DNA of 64,000 bases from Nageia nagi (taxonomy: Eukaryota > Pinophyta). Where the stretch lies: assembly GCA_050084985.1 (NCBI GenBank), contig JBITNC010000001.1, positions 9,610,001 through 9,674,000 on the forward strand, given 5' to 3'. The notes beneath the pieces are model-generated. The model made no database searches. It worked only from the letters and a program-made list of their open reading frames with translations, and was not told the DNA's origin. The position numbers and the translations under genes were made by a program. How positions within the stretch are numbered: position 1 is the first letter of the stretch; each line of letters begins with the position of its first letter. Shown piece after piece: positions 1 to 11,699 of the stretch.

Positions 1-174
1 CTACAAGCAACTCATGAACAAAATCATTTAGATGCATCATATATTCAAATAAAAGAATCAAATAATTCCATTTTATAAATAACTGATAAATGGTGCACTA
101 TAAGTCATCACGGAGATGCCAAGCCATCACTCATAGTCACCTGTTGTATATAGACATGTGTTGATTATTAATAG

Positions 175-650
175 AGCATAAAAGTTGTACAATGAGTTTC
201 TCACGTAAAGCAAACTCACCACGGAGGTATAGAATGTACAGCAAGTTCATCACATAGAGTGAACTTACCACAGAGGTATATTAATTATATGCTCAAAAAA
301 TTGTACAACGAGTTTCTCACGCAGAGCAAACTCACCATGGAGGTATAGAGCATAAAAATTGTACAAGTTTCTCATGCAGAGCAAACTCACCACGGAGGTA
401 TAGAATGTATAACAAGTTCATCATGCAGAGCGAACTTACCATGGAGGTATATTAATTATATGCTCAAAAATTGTACAACAAGTTTCTCATGTAGAGAAAA
501 CTCACCACGGAGGTATAAAATGTACAACAAGTTTGTCACGTAGAGAAAACTTACCACGGAGGTATAAAATAATCAACACTCTATAACAATAATTGTACAA
601 CAAGTTTGTCATGCAGAGAAAACTTACCACGGAGGTCTAGAATGTACAAT
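175..650. repeat. Tandem repeat array, about 50-bp unit, 3' of copia element 1
   Basis: About nine degenerate copies of a roughly 50-bp unit. Each unit contains a run like caagtttctcacgtagag, then caaactcaccacggaggtat, then a spacer such as aatgtaca or attaattatatgctc. Two spacer types alternate in places, giving a higher-order pattern. The array lies just beyond the polypurine tract of the minus-strand copia element, so it is either the element's 3' untranslated or LTR sequence or the flanking DNA. The left part of the region (1-175) shows nothing further that I recognise. Confidence 0.8.
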
Positions 651-702
651 CAAAAAAGGCCTCTTAGAGGTGAAGTTGTCATCACTAACAAAAGTTCAAA
701 CT

Positions 703-718
703 TCACTCCCCCTTGAGG
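703..718 (-). other. Candidate polypurine tract of copia element 1
   Basis: On the minus strand this reads ctcaagggggag and sits just after the RNase H end, where copia elements keep the primer for plus-strand DNA synthesis. It closely matches the tract of the second copia element in this window (45013-45023). The sequence that follows does not match the LTR at 7809-8309, so the true 3' LTR, if present, starts further left or the 3' part has been rearranged. Confidence 0.6.
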
Positions 719-724
719 GCAACT

Positions 725-2533
725 TCACCAACCCAAGAGAATCCCTAAGCTTGCTGAACTGAGCTTCAGGAAGGGGCTTGGTGAATAGATCAGCAGAGTT
801 TTTAGTAGATGGACAATACTCCAAGTGTATGATGTCATTAGAACCTTCTCCCTGATAAAATGGGCTTGGATTTCCACATGTTTAGTTCTTTGATGGAACA
901 CAGGATTCTTAGCCAAAGAGATAACTGATTGATTGTCTGAAGAAATAAGAGATGGGCCATGTTGCTTATACCCAATTTCATTCAGAAGATGCCTCAACCA
1001 AATAGCTTCTTGGGTGGCAACAGACATGGCTTGATATTCAGCTTCGGTGGTAGAAAGAGTCATAGTAGGTTGCTTCTTGGAAGCCCAAGAGATAGTACCT
1101 GAACCAATGCCAAACACATATGCAAAGGTTGATTTTCTGTCATCTCTATCTCCCCCATAATCAAAATCTGAGAACCCTGAGAGAATAATTGAGGGCACTT
1201 TGGAATACTTAAGAGTAAGATCCTTTGTCCCTGCCACATACCTCAAGATTTGTTTAACAGCATTGAGGTGTTCAACATATGGTTTTTGCATGAATCGTGC
1301 CATCAGATTCACTGCAAAGGCAATATCAGGATGAGAGATAGTTAGATACAAAAGACTATCGATCAATTACCTATAAGCTATAGCATCAGCCAACTGAGAA
1401 TTTGAGCTCAATGATACAACGATTCCAGAAGAAACAGGTATTGCAGCATGTCTACACTTCTCCATTCCAAACTTTTGCAAGATGTCTGATATATACTTAG
1501 ATTGACTAAGATAAGTACAATCTTTATGTTGGTATACTTGCATTCCAAGATAGTAATGCAATAGACCTAGATCAATCATTTCAAATGTTGCCTTTAGTTT
1601 GGATATGCACTCTTGGATGATGTCAATATTGTTGCCTGTTATGAGAAGATCATCCACATAAAGGAGAATTAAGACCATGTCTTTTCCTTGATTGAGTACA
1701 TAGATATCTGAGTCAGAGAAGCACTTAGAAAAACCAATATCTATAAAGAATCCTAAAATTTTCTTGTACCATGTTGTAGGTGCTTGTTTAAGTCCATACA
1801 AAGACTTCTTTAGCTTGCACACAAGAGACTCTTTTCCTTCTGGAATAAATCCTTCTGGTTGATTCATGTAGATTTCTACATCTAAGTCACCATTGAGAAA
1901 TGCACACTTGACATTAAGTTGGAAAACTTTCCAACCTTGAGCTGCAGAAAGAGCAAGAATTATCCTGACAGTAGGCATCTTGGCCACAGGAGCAAAGGTT
2001 TCCTCATAATCAATACCATATTTCTGAGCGAATCCTTTGGCCACTAACCTTGCTTTGTATTTTTCAACTTCTCCATCAGAGTTGTACTTGACCTTGTATA
2101 TCCATTTATTTCCAATCACATTTTTCTCATTGGGATAAGGAACCAAATCCCAAGTTTCATTTTTCATGAGTGCCTCATACTCAACTTTCATAGCTTCCAT
2201 CCAACACTCTTGCTTGGAAGCTTCTTTAAATGTTGATGGCTCATTCATATTATCAATTTTGGCAAATAAGAATTTATTCAAGGTCATACTTCTTGTAATT
2301 CTCTGAGCTGGAGAATTTTGCTCTTGTGGTGACTTCCCTACATGATCATCCAACCAGTTAGGTGCAAGTGTAGAATCTTCTGAATCAGACACCTCAGCAT
2401 GAGAAGTCGTATCCTTAGGAAGTTCATTGAACTTGACATCCCTAGAAACAAAGACTATTTTATGGGATGAGGAGTAGAGCCTGTAACCTCTATGCTGATT
2501 ATCATACCCCACAAAGATGCATTTTTCTGATCT
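725..2533 (-). pseudogene. Copia element 1: reverse transcriptase and RNase H (decayed)
   Basis: This is the C-terminal half of a Ty1/copia polyprotein. Reading on the minus strand from 2512, the RVT_2 reverse transcriptase is clear: KARLVAKGFAQ, the second-aspartate motif YVDDLL, then DLGLLHYYLG. The RNase H follows with ATIS-like SWASKKQPTMTLSTTEAEYQ and a DNQS motif. Two breaks are visible: an in-frame TAA at 1367-1369 between RT and RNase H, and a frameshift near position 850, after which the usual C-terminal residues appear in another frame. The first catalytic aspartate of RT is replaced: the sequence reads QLNVKCAFLNG where the family has a D before VK. The reading frame is the same as in the integrase and gag segments upstream. 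Confidence 0.93.
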
Positions 2534-3376
2534 TTAATCTAGCTTCTTTCTTTTCTCTGAGGTAATGAAGGCAAATGCATCATAACCAAAGACCCTGAAG
2601 TGTGAGATGTTAGGTTTCTTTCTTATCCATGCTTCATATGGAGTTTTTCCTTCAACTGCTTTAGTAGGACACCTATTTAGGGTGTGAATAGTAGTGTGAA
2701 CAGCTTCTCCCCATAAGAAACTAGGAAGGTTACCCAACATGCATCTTGCCATTTCCCTAATGGTGCGATTCTTTCTTTTAGAAACTCCATTTTGCTGAGG
2801 GGTGTAAGGGATTGTGAATTACCGCTTGATCCCATGTTTAACATAATAATCGTTAAACTCATTACTATTATACTCACCCCCATTATCAGATCTTAGCATT
2901 TTGATCTTAAAATTAGTTTGATTTTCAACAAGTGCCTTGAAGTATTTAAATTAGTCAAACGTTTGATCCTTTTGCTCAAGTAGATAACCAAATGTCATCC
3001 TACTGAAGTCATCAATGAAGGTCAGAACATAAGAAGCTCCTCCTAGAGACTTAGTCTAAAATGGACCCATCAAATCTGAATGCACAAGTTGAAGAGGACG
3101 AGTAGCCCAAGTTACCTTATCCTTTTCAAACTTTTGGCTATTCATCTTTCCAAGAATGCACCTTTCACAAAGACCAATTGTGGGTGAAATATTAGGTAAA
3201 CCTTCCATAAGTTCTTGATTTTTCATATCCTGAATACTCTTGTGGTTAAGGTGCCCTAATTGTTGATGCCAAAGATTACCTTTTGAACACACATTTGTAG
3301 CAAGGCAAATTTTTGAAGGTACTTGATCCATAATATAAAGGTCATCTTTTACTGATCCTTTCATCAAAGTGGCAAG
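2534..3376 (-). pseudogene. Copia element 1: integrase (decayed)
   Basis: On the minus strand from 3367 the pre-integrase zinc-binding region is visible (WHQQLGHLNHKSI and CERCILGKM, an HHCC-type arrangement). The integrase core follows: LVHSDLMGPF, then FIDDFSR, RSDNGGEY, and YTPQQNGVSKRKNRTI carrying the glutamate region. The C-terminal part ends GYDAFAFITSEKRKKLD. The frame is continuous with gag and RT but is cut by stops, at 3377-3379 (TGA), 3056-3058 (TAG), near 2955, near 2821 and at 2534-2536 (TAA). A second, out-of-frame open stretch at 2677-2883 is a shadow of this one. The decay is by nonsense changes rather than indels. Confidence 0.92.
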
Positions 3377-4591
3377 TCATTTCTTAACACACCAGGAGTG
3401 TGAGGTAAACTCAAATGAGCATCCTTTCCTTGTAATCTGAATTACAGAGATAAGATTCATCCTTAGCTTAGGCACATAAAAGACATTATCAAGCGCCTTT
3501 CCATGAATCTTCACATTCCCTATTCCTTGAACATCAAGGACTGTATTATCACCTATCACAACTGTATCCTTGTTGTACTTATGAAAATTTTCAAACTTAT
3601 CCTTTTCATAACACATGTGATTAGTGCATCCTGAATCAACAATCCAATCATTTGAAATAGTTTGAGTCATTGAGTAGTAGGCAATAGAAGCAGCATGCTT
3701 GTTCTTCTTTTTATTATTGAAATTTCTCACATTTGCATTTCCCTTACCTTTCTGATCAAATTTCTTTTTGCGATAATCATACTCTTTGTGCCCAAATATG
3801 CCACAAAAGTTACAATTTCCATCAAACTTTTCCTGCGATGTTGGTTTGCTTGATCCAGCTTTGTCATTCCTTTGCTTGAAGTTGTTGTGCTTCCTAATAG
3901 TAGATGAGGATTTGTTATCTTTGAATTTATAATGTTTGAACATCTTCTTGAAAGGAGTTTTGGTTGCTCCTAGAGCAATGCTATTATCCTTTGGAGAAAT
4001 GTTCAACATTTTCTTGTTCAAAGTTTTCTCATGCTTCAGAAGGAGTCTAGAAAGGTTGTCAAGAGAGATAACATCTTCTTCATCATCGAGTCTAGTCTCC
4101 ATAACTGTGACAAAGTTACTAAACTTTGTAGAGAGGCTTTGAAGAATAATGAAGACCATGAACTCATCATTGATCCAATTGCACCCACAGCCAACCAGTT
4201 GTGTCCTGAGGTCAATGATTTTGTTCAAGTAGATTGAGGCACTTTCATCTTCTCCTTGACGATATTGCAGCAAATTTTGTAGAATGGTGAACCTTCTTGA
4301 AAATTTGGACCCAAGGTAAATTTTCTTTAGTCTATCCCAAGCTTCTTTTATTGATGTTGAGGAAGAGATCATGAGAAGGATGTCATCTGAAACTACATGA
4401 TAGATCATTGAGGTTGCTAACTCATTCTTTGAGTTGTAAATTTCAAGGGCCTTTTCATCTGTAGGAGCAATTAGATCTTCATTTACTATCTGCCATAGCT
4501 TCCTTGCCTGTAACTCAGCTCTCATACGAGGTTCCCATATGCTGAAGTTGGAACCATCGAGTATGTGTTTGGGTATGAAGGTTTCAACCAT
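3377..4591 (-). pseudogene. Copia element 1: gag and protease (decayed)
   Basis: The first methionine that suits a copia gag is at 4591 (MVETFIPKHILDGSNF), matching the usual start of the UBN2-type gag of Ty1/copia elements. About 390 codons follow to a TGA at 3377-3379. The nucleocapsid zinc knuckle is near residue 270 and reads CNFCGIFGHKEYDY: the last cysteine of CX2CX4HX4C is a tyrosine, so zinc binding should be lost. The aspartic protease motif DSG is present in WIVDSGCTNHM. An open stretch extends upstream of 4591 but begins in sequence that looks like an intron end: minus strand GTACAG directly precedes ATAATG, a good acceptor site. Confidence 0.92.
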
Positions 4592-7500
4592 TATCTGTAC
4601 AAAAATAAATATGCAATAAGAATGCAAAATTTTTATAAGTTTCCATCTATACAAATCAAACATAAGTAAACATGTCCCACATGTGCAAACTTATAACCAC
4701 GATCCGTAGAGGAATAAAGTTGGGGTTGTTTTCTTGTATAGAATTAGGCCTTCACCTGGATGCCTGCAAGGTGGAGCCCAGGTACTACCAGTCCTCAACT
4801 AGTTCACCTTGGTCAGTAATATACTCTCACAAGGAGAAGTACCAACTATTTTCCAAGGATCTGACGTATCTTGGACCGGCCATTTTAATTATCTTGATTA
4901 AGGTTTTCAGTTTTCCTCCTAGGTTATCAGGATAATCCCTGAATGGACGTGCGGACATGTGGTATCACTACACACATGCCTGTCCACCTAATAGAGTTAT
5001 GTCCAATCCAACAGAGGTATTAGGGGCAATTAAGACAGACTTACCACCACTCAGGTATTTGGACTAAAAAGGGCTCCAGTCTACCCTGTTCTCACCTTGT
5101 GGCTCCCCAAACAAGTCATGTTGTGGAAGAATACGTGCGGATGTGTTCATTTTAGGGGTTACTTTCAATATTTGTATTTTTGCAAGTATAAGCAAATTAT
5201 GCAAAAATATAAAGTAAAGTAAAATTGCATCATCCACACGAGCTTGAAAAAACCTTAAAAAGTCCAATGGGTTTTGTACTAACCCCTAAAGGACTTTTTA
5301 CATTTTGTATATTTTGCTCAATTCATTCAAGCACTTAATGAATTAAAAAATAACTAAGTCCTACTTAGTATTTAATTCATAACATGCATTGTTCCATGAC
5401 TTAAAAAATTTAAGTAATCATGCATCATGCATTATTTAACTTAAAAATTTAATTCCTAAGCATGTTTTAAAAGATACATGCATCATAAGTCTAGCATGCA
5501 AGATCTAGATAAGGTTTACAAGATAAAGAGACATGTATCACAAGTCTAGCATGCAAGATCTAGATAAAATTTAAGTAAAAATTATACCAATTCCCCCCTT
5601 TTCACTTAAAGTTTTATCCCTAAAAAAAAAATTGTATGCTAAGACTTGTCTTATAAGTATGCATTTTAAGTAAAAAAATTTCCCTTATTTACTTAAAAAA
5701 TAGCATACTTAGACTAAATTACTATGCTTAGAGATTGCATGTGCACCTTAGTAAATTAAACATGCAATTTTGAGTAGAATATTAGAAGTATTCTAAGTAC
5801 TCCTAAGGGCATTTAATGGGAGCAATTGACTTGTAAGCAAGTAAGTAAAAAAATTAAATGCCTAAGAAGTATATGTGTGCAAGTTGTAATAGGAGACCCA
5901 TACCCCTATTTTTAATGCTTCTTCTACCTTAAGCACTAAAAAATTCTCTAAGTCAATAAACAATTAAATGCTTTGTAATTTTAAAATATGACCCCCCCCC
6001 CTTTTTCTTCCACCAAGAAAAGCATACGTTGCTTTTGGAAGAGCAAAAATGCAAGTAGTTAACTTAAACAAACTTAATGCATTTAAGTGCATTAAAGTGA
6101 CTAAGAAGACTTGCAAGAAGTTGGCAGCCATCAACCTTGACCGTGGGAAGGAGGAGGACCTTCATGGAGGCACTATAGGATAGCCTATGGAGGTGATGGT
6201 GGCCAAGCTTAGAAGAAGACTTGATGGTGAGGGAGGAGGAGAGGAAGCGCTGTGTCTCTGCAAGCTGGTGAGGGGGCTATGTTAGGGAGACCATCGTCTT
6301 CGTGTGGAGGGAGAGAGCGTAGCTGATGCGCGTGAGGAGGGTGGTGTTGTGAGTGAAAATGAGTACTAACTGTCTCCCTATTGCTAATTATCTAATTTTA
6401 CAGAGCCAATTTCATCTACAGAATCTGAGTTGGGGGCATCTCTCATGTGTTTCAAAGATCATGGAGAAAGGTTGCCAGCGAGGGAGGAGGAGCACTGAGA
6501 TGAGGAGGGAGAAAGGCTACCGACGAGGGAGGAGGTGCTGCTGACATGTGCAAGGAGGATGGGAGACACAGTCTTGCAGTCCACAAAACTCTATCTGCTT
6601 CATGCATCTTGTTAAACAATTCAAGTATCACTCCATTTTATGCATATCCTGAGATCATTACAGTCCATGCAATGCAGTTTGGAGGCCGCTGGTGAGAGGC
6701 AATCGTGTGTTCAACATTTCCTGCACTTCATACGCATGAGAGAGTATGGTTTTCTTAAGCAAGGGCATCGTCTATGGCAACTGAACGTGAGCATGCAAGG
6801 AAACAACGTTGTCAAGCAATTCGTAGGTGTGCATTTTTGTCAAATAATGTCACGTGGCTTCCACATTTTGCACACAGGCCAGGGAGTGCAGTAGGTTAGG
6901 GCAGGGCCATAATAACGGCAACGGTGCTCATACGACTTTAAACTTTGCAAAAAAACAATATTTTGCACCTTCCAATTGTTGTTATCCATAGCTTGCTTTC
7001 GTGGATTTTGTCAAACAATTCACGACCTACTCTCTAATGTTTACAAAGTTAATATTGTATTCCTCCCAATAATAACAATAATAATTTTTACATGGTGTTA
7101 ACTATTTTGTAAACTTTATTATTTTGTCCCCCCAAAAATTTATAATTTTTGAAAAATATATTGTAAATATTTCAAAAAACTTGTAAAGTCTTCCACTTTT
7201 TTTATTTCAACAATAAAAAAAATGAGAGAGGGCAAATATCCCCATATTTGCTTTAAATTTTAAACAATTGCCTCTAGAAATTATTTTCCTCTATTTGCAA
7301 AAAATTATTTTGCAAAAAATAAGACAACTTAGAGAAGAACTAAAGTATTATGTAAATATTTCAAAACTTGTAAATAAAGTCCTCCACTTTATTTCAACAA
7401 TAACATGTAAAAAATTGCACCTTCCTCTTTTTTTGATATTTTTCACAAAAGACTATTGTAAAAAAAAAACTTTTCAATAAGATGCTATCATAATATATTT

Positions 7501-7794
7501 TTGCTCACAAAAAAGGCATTTTCTTTGTACATTAAAAATAGATTACTAGCATAAAATATTGTTAGTAAGAAGAGAGTAGCAAAAATATATTATGGTATTT
7601 GAAGTTATTTTTGCTAAGACATTGAGCTAGCATAATCATACAAAAAATTAGTATCATAATGAACTTAGTTAAAGAAGGATAGAAGGTTATACCTTTGCAA
7701 ACCTTTTACCTCACAATGAAGATTAGGATTAAGATCTCTAAATTTGAGAAGGATGAAGAACCTCCAAAATGTAGAAGAAGAGCTTCCACACCAA
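4592..7794 (-). other. Long leader between LTR and gag of copia element 1, possibly intronic
   Basis: About 3.2 kb separates the primer binding site at 7795 from gag at 4591. No coding domain was recognised in it. On the minus strand a donor-like GAG|GTAAAA lies near 7712 and an acceptor GTACAG lies at 4600-4595, so the leader could be removed by splicing. It holds a GA-rich stretch (6130-6560), a C run (5992-6002), AT-rich runs, and a short duplication of agcatgcaagatctagataa at about 5491 and 5548. It is also possible that the LTR at 7809-8309 belongs to a different element and that this interval is a composite. Confidence 0.45.
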
Positions 7795-7806
7795 GCTCTG
7801 ATACCA
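7795..7806 (-). other. tRNA-Met primer binding site
   Basis: The minus strand reads TGGTATCAGAGC two bases after the LTR end. This is the usual primer binding site for initiator tRNA-Met in plant LTR retrotransposons. The same site occurs at 40796-40808 in copia element 2. Confidence 0.85.
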
Positions 7807-7808
7807 AT

Positions 7809-8309
7809 TGAGAGAATTAGCACTACTCTAATTCCCAAGGTCCAAGACTATAGAAAGCTCAATCACATTCAACATGCAACATCTACAAGCTACTAACACA
7901 TTCACACAATATGACACCAATATAATGTGGTTCCTCCCTCCTTGGGAGTACATCCACAACTAGTTCTCTATTCTCAATCTATGCACTTCTTACTACAATT
8001 CTCTTCCTCTCTCCTACACAAACTAGTAGAGTATTCTTACTTCAAAACTTAGATGTATTTACAAGAGGTGAGGCCCTCTATTTATAGCTTGAGAGCACCT
8101 CCCTAACCTCTCTTAACCCAAGGGTAAGGTTAGGGTTACAATAAATGTGTGACCTAACTTTAACCTACCAACTAACCCATGGTTAGGTCAAAGTCCACAC
8201 ATAATAAAGAATTCAATTAATCCTTTAAGGTATCTACATATCCTTTAAGTGATTAATTGAACTTACAAGGAGTTTAGATATTCACAATATTTCATTACAA
8301 ATTCTAACA
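7809..8309 (-). mobile_element. 5' LTR of copia element 1 (or of a second element)
   Basis: On the minus strand this 501-bp segment starts TGTTAGAATTTG at 8309 and ends CTCTCA at 7809, with the tRNA-Met primer site two bases beyond. A TATA box (TATAAATA) is at 8086-8079 on the minus strand, in the right place for the U3 promoter. No second copy occurs in the window, so target-site duplication and the assignment to the gag-pol at 725-4591 cannot be tested here. Confidence 0.75.
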
Positions 8310-8978
8310 TATAGTAAGTTAAAGAAAAAAGGAAATATATAAATAATTTAATTTATGTTTTCTTCTAAGGATCAATATACGATAGAATTTAATTTAGGGT
8401 AAATTGCATGAATTAAAATTCACTTCTTATTATCTATCATTTTTTTAAACTTTTCATATCTAACAAATAACTTATTCTACAAGTTGATAAATTTCTTTTA
8501 TATCATCTTATCTAGAGCATATACTATAATGAAAGGCTATTGATATAAATCAAATTGACATTCAATGAATTCCCTTTGAACTTCAATTGGAAAATGTTAT
8601 ATTGATACAATTTGAAGAACTTCAAATTTTGAAATATAATATGAAGGCAACTTATGCAAGTGTCAGTCTTCCTCTACCACTTAATATTCCCTAACATCTG
8701 AAATAATAATCCAAATGATAATAATATGAAAAATACAAATTCAATCACCATTAACCCTAATCCACCATGATTACCCTCTTGTTTTAAACACCCATAGCAC
8801 CTAAGATCCAATTGTGGATGAAATGCTTGAGTAGTGGAAGTCCAAGGTGGAGCAAAGTGGATACTCACTTAATGGAGCATTATGTTGTTACACTACAACG
8901 CATGCAACTATTACTCTTTTAGAATTATTTTTATTTGCATGAAAGTTCAGAAGTGGTATAAATTCTATTTGTGATGTC
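8310..8978. other. No gene seen
   Basis: AT-rich intergenic sequence between the LTR and the F-box pseudogene. The open stretch at 8674-8868 on the minus strand shows no domain. Confidence 0.6.
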
Positions 8979-10500
8979 ATGGAAAGTACGAGAGTATATG
9001 CATATTCACATGATCTTCCATTGGAATTGCTAGAGAATTTATTTTCATGGATTCTACTGGAGACTCTATGTTATAGAATTATACTCAAAGAGTGGAAGAA
9101 TTTGTTGTCTTCCTCTAGATTCTTTAGTGCATGGAAAAATAGACAAACAAGCCCATGCCAATGATTAAATTTGCATTACTATAACAATTGTGATCCATAT
9201 ACCTACTACTACTCTTTTATCACAATAAGGTGTAATACTCTTCATCATCCTCGACTAATCACCCCCTAATGCCAATGTCAAAAATCAATTGCATGCGAAG
9301 GATCTAACTTTGAACTTATCTTATTTAGTACAATAGATAACACCCAACACAAGTACTTACAAGGTTTATCTAAAATGTACTTGTGTAATCTCGTCACAAA
9401 AGCATGTATAAAACTTCCTCCTTTCATGCTTGTGACCAAAGCCATTAGAACCATCATTCTAGGTGAAGACGGAGACTCTTACAAGGTTGTGGCATTAGGT
9501 AGTGATAATAGTACTAGCCTTGACATAATCTCTTATTTATATAAAAAAAAAACATCAAGAGATATCATTCATAAATAATTTAAAACTATTTCCCAAAATT
9601 ATTATATTATTAATAATATATATATTATAAACTATTTCACTATTGATAATATAATAATTTAGAAACTAATGTTTACAGCAAATGTATATAAAAATTTTAA
9701 AAAAGTGAATGTATAAATTTAAAACAGCAAATATATAAATTTAAAACAACCAATGCATTTAAATATATTTATTTGAATGCATAGCAAATGTATTTGAAAT
9801 AATGAATGCATTATATAATATAAACAGTAATAATTTTATTACATATTTAAAACAACGAATGCATTGTATGATATGAACAGTGACAATTTAATATAGTTAT
9901 GGTTATGTCGACATACTATTAAATTTATATTTAAAATAATTAATAGAGTCAGATGTTGATGACAGACATATGGACAAAGCGATATTTTGGCTCCCCACAC
10001 CCCCCTCCCCTTGGCTGCCATTATAGAAATGCCTCTCTACGTAAAGACGAGCTTGTATGATTATGGTAGTGATGGCTAATATTATATTAACATGGAAGTA
10101 TTGGATTCTTACACCAGATCTTGGAGGATTGTAGATAAGTGGCATCTCAAGCTTTATCCTTAGGAGATAAAGAAAATTATTTTTGGAAAAGATTTCGTTG
10201 TTGTTCCAACTTGTCATAGACCTTCTAGTGATGGTGTTGTGGTTTACAACATGAAGGGTGCCTTTCTTGGTTCAAAGTTTGACATCATGTATGTTAAGCT
10301 AGTTGTTTATGATTGTAGAGTTTTGATGGTATTTTTCTCTTTTGGAAAAGATAGGTGGACATAATTGTGAGGGAACTTGACAAGCCTTCCCACCCTAGCT
10401 CATTTTGGAAGGAAGTTGCAAAAATGCTTAAACTCATGCTAAAAGAATATGATGTTTCCATAAATATGCAATGTATAGGAGTCGAAGACGATATATGATT
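8979..10500 (+). pseudogene. F-box protein pseudogene, interrupted by a dispersed repeat
   Basis: F-box proteins are substrate adaptors of SCF ubiquitin ligases. The N-terminal F-box is readable at 8979-9164 (LPLELLENLFSWILLETLCYRI and LKEWKNLLSSSRFF). Further in the same frame, 9375-9510 reads LCNLVTKACIKLPPF and GDSYKVVALGS, as in the C-terminal domain of plant F-box/kelch proteins. About 530 bp of unrelated sequence follows, and the homology resumes at about 10055 with YDYGSDG, SYTRSWRIVDKWHLK and DGVVVYNMKGAFL. A shifted frame continues with FWKEVAKMLK and INMQCIGVEDDI to about 10497. Several stops and at least one frameshift are present, so it is dead. Family assignment is by eye. Confidence 0.7.
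9513..10052. repeat. Dispersed repeat, copy A, inserted in the F-box pseudogene
   Basis: A roughly 530-bp AT-rich unit very similar to 13681-14160. Shared landmarks are a stretch around atctcttat at the start, gataatataataatttagaaacta, atggttatgtcgacata, and the end ggctgccatt.tagaaatgcctctc. It splits the homology of an F-box gene, so it is an insertion. It has no coding capacity. Termini and target duplication are not clear enough to say whether it is a MITE or a solo LTR. Confidence 0.7.
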
Positions 10501-11690
10501 TAGAAAAGATACACTGTTGAGGTGCTCATATACAATCTACACCTAAATAAGTGGAATTGACTACCATCTTGTCCCTTGAAAAACTTACATGAATGTTGTC
10601 CACAGAGGTACAACCATGCTTGTGACTCAAAATGCTTAATGGTTTTTGAGCCTTGATATAATACTAGTAATTTCATGTACCCTTCAATTTGCTTGCTTTG
10701 GAATTTGAAGAGTATAATGGAAAACATTTATTTATGCTCAATAATAAATAGATTATTTTGTCAAGGTTGAAGGTTTTATTTAAATTTGAAGGATCTAAAT
10801 CTATATTCATATGTTGTTATTTTTTGTTGTTTAATCCCCTCTTTTTAAGACAAAAGAGTGAACATAGTATAACCAAAACAAGCTTGTCGATTTTATTATA
10901 TAACTTAATTATATCAGAAATAATCATTCAAATAATTGAAATTGAAATTTGGTATTAATATTTGCAGGTGACCAAAAATGGTCAATGAAATTACAAAAAA
11001 AAGATACATGTAATAAGAGAGAAGTAAACAAAAAAGAAAGTCAAAATACAACAATTCTTAATGAGACAGAAAGCCTATAGATAGATAGATTTCTTTAACA
11101 TCCTTTTAAACCCATTGGTTTGTAGGACCTATCAAAATTTGTCCAAAAGTAAATATATACCAATGAAGTATTTGAATTATTATTTCTCATGTAAAGAAAA
11201 ACATTGAACAATGCATAGCTTTTCCAAGAAAAACAACACTCTCAAGGACAATTCACCACAATCACTCACACCCATCCACTGTAGTTCCTAGATATATAGA
11301 GGACAATTGACCACAATCACTTACACCCACCCAATGAAAATATGTTAAAAAAGAATTCTAGAACCAATCAAGCACAATATGACTATGTTTGTTAAAACCT
11401 TCAAACAATAACTTATCAACTCTTGCCAAAGGAGTTGTGAGACAAGTGAGGTGTGAAGACACCCACATTGAAATGATTGAAAAAGAAGACTAAATTTTTT
11501 TTTTTTTTAAATGAAGTTAAATTACATAAAAAGAATAATGAAACGAGGAGCATGATATCCACTATCATACCAACAATAGGGAATCTCACTGTAAGGAATT
11601 TTCTACAAAATTGACGAAAATGAATCTATTGCCAACTCGACAACAAGGAATTTATATATAAAAGGACATTAAAAGACTTAGCATATATAT
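10501..11690. other. No gene seen
   Basis: AT-rich sequence. A few short open stretches (for example 10500-10727 minus, 10758-10958 plus) show no domain. Two similar short runs, around ggacaattcaccacaatcac near 11248 and 11302, repeat the same phrase. Confidence 0.5.
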
Positions 11691-11699
11691 TCATATTGT

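Noticed and set aside
3936-4237. Plus-strand open frames across copia gag
   Set aside because: Shadows of the minus-strand gag.
7809-8309. A solo LTR
   Set aside because: A tRNA-Met primer site directly follows it, so it is a 5' LTR with internal sequence attached.
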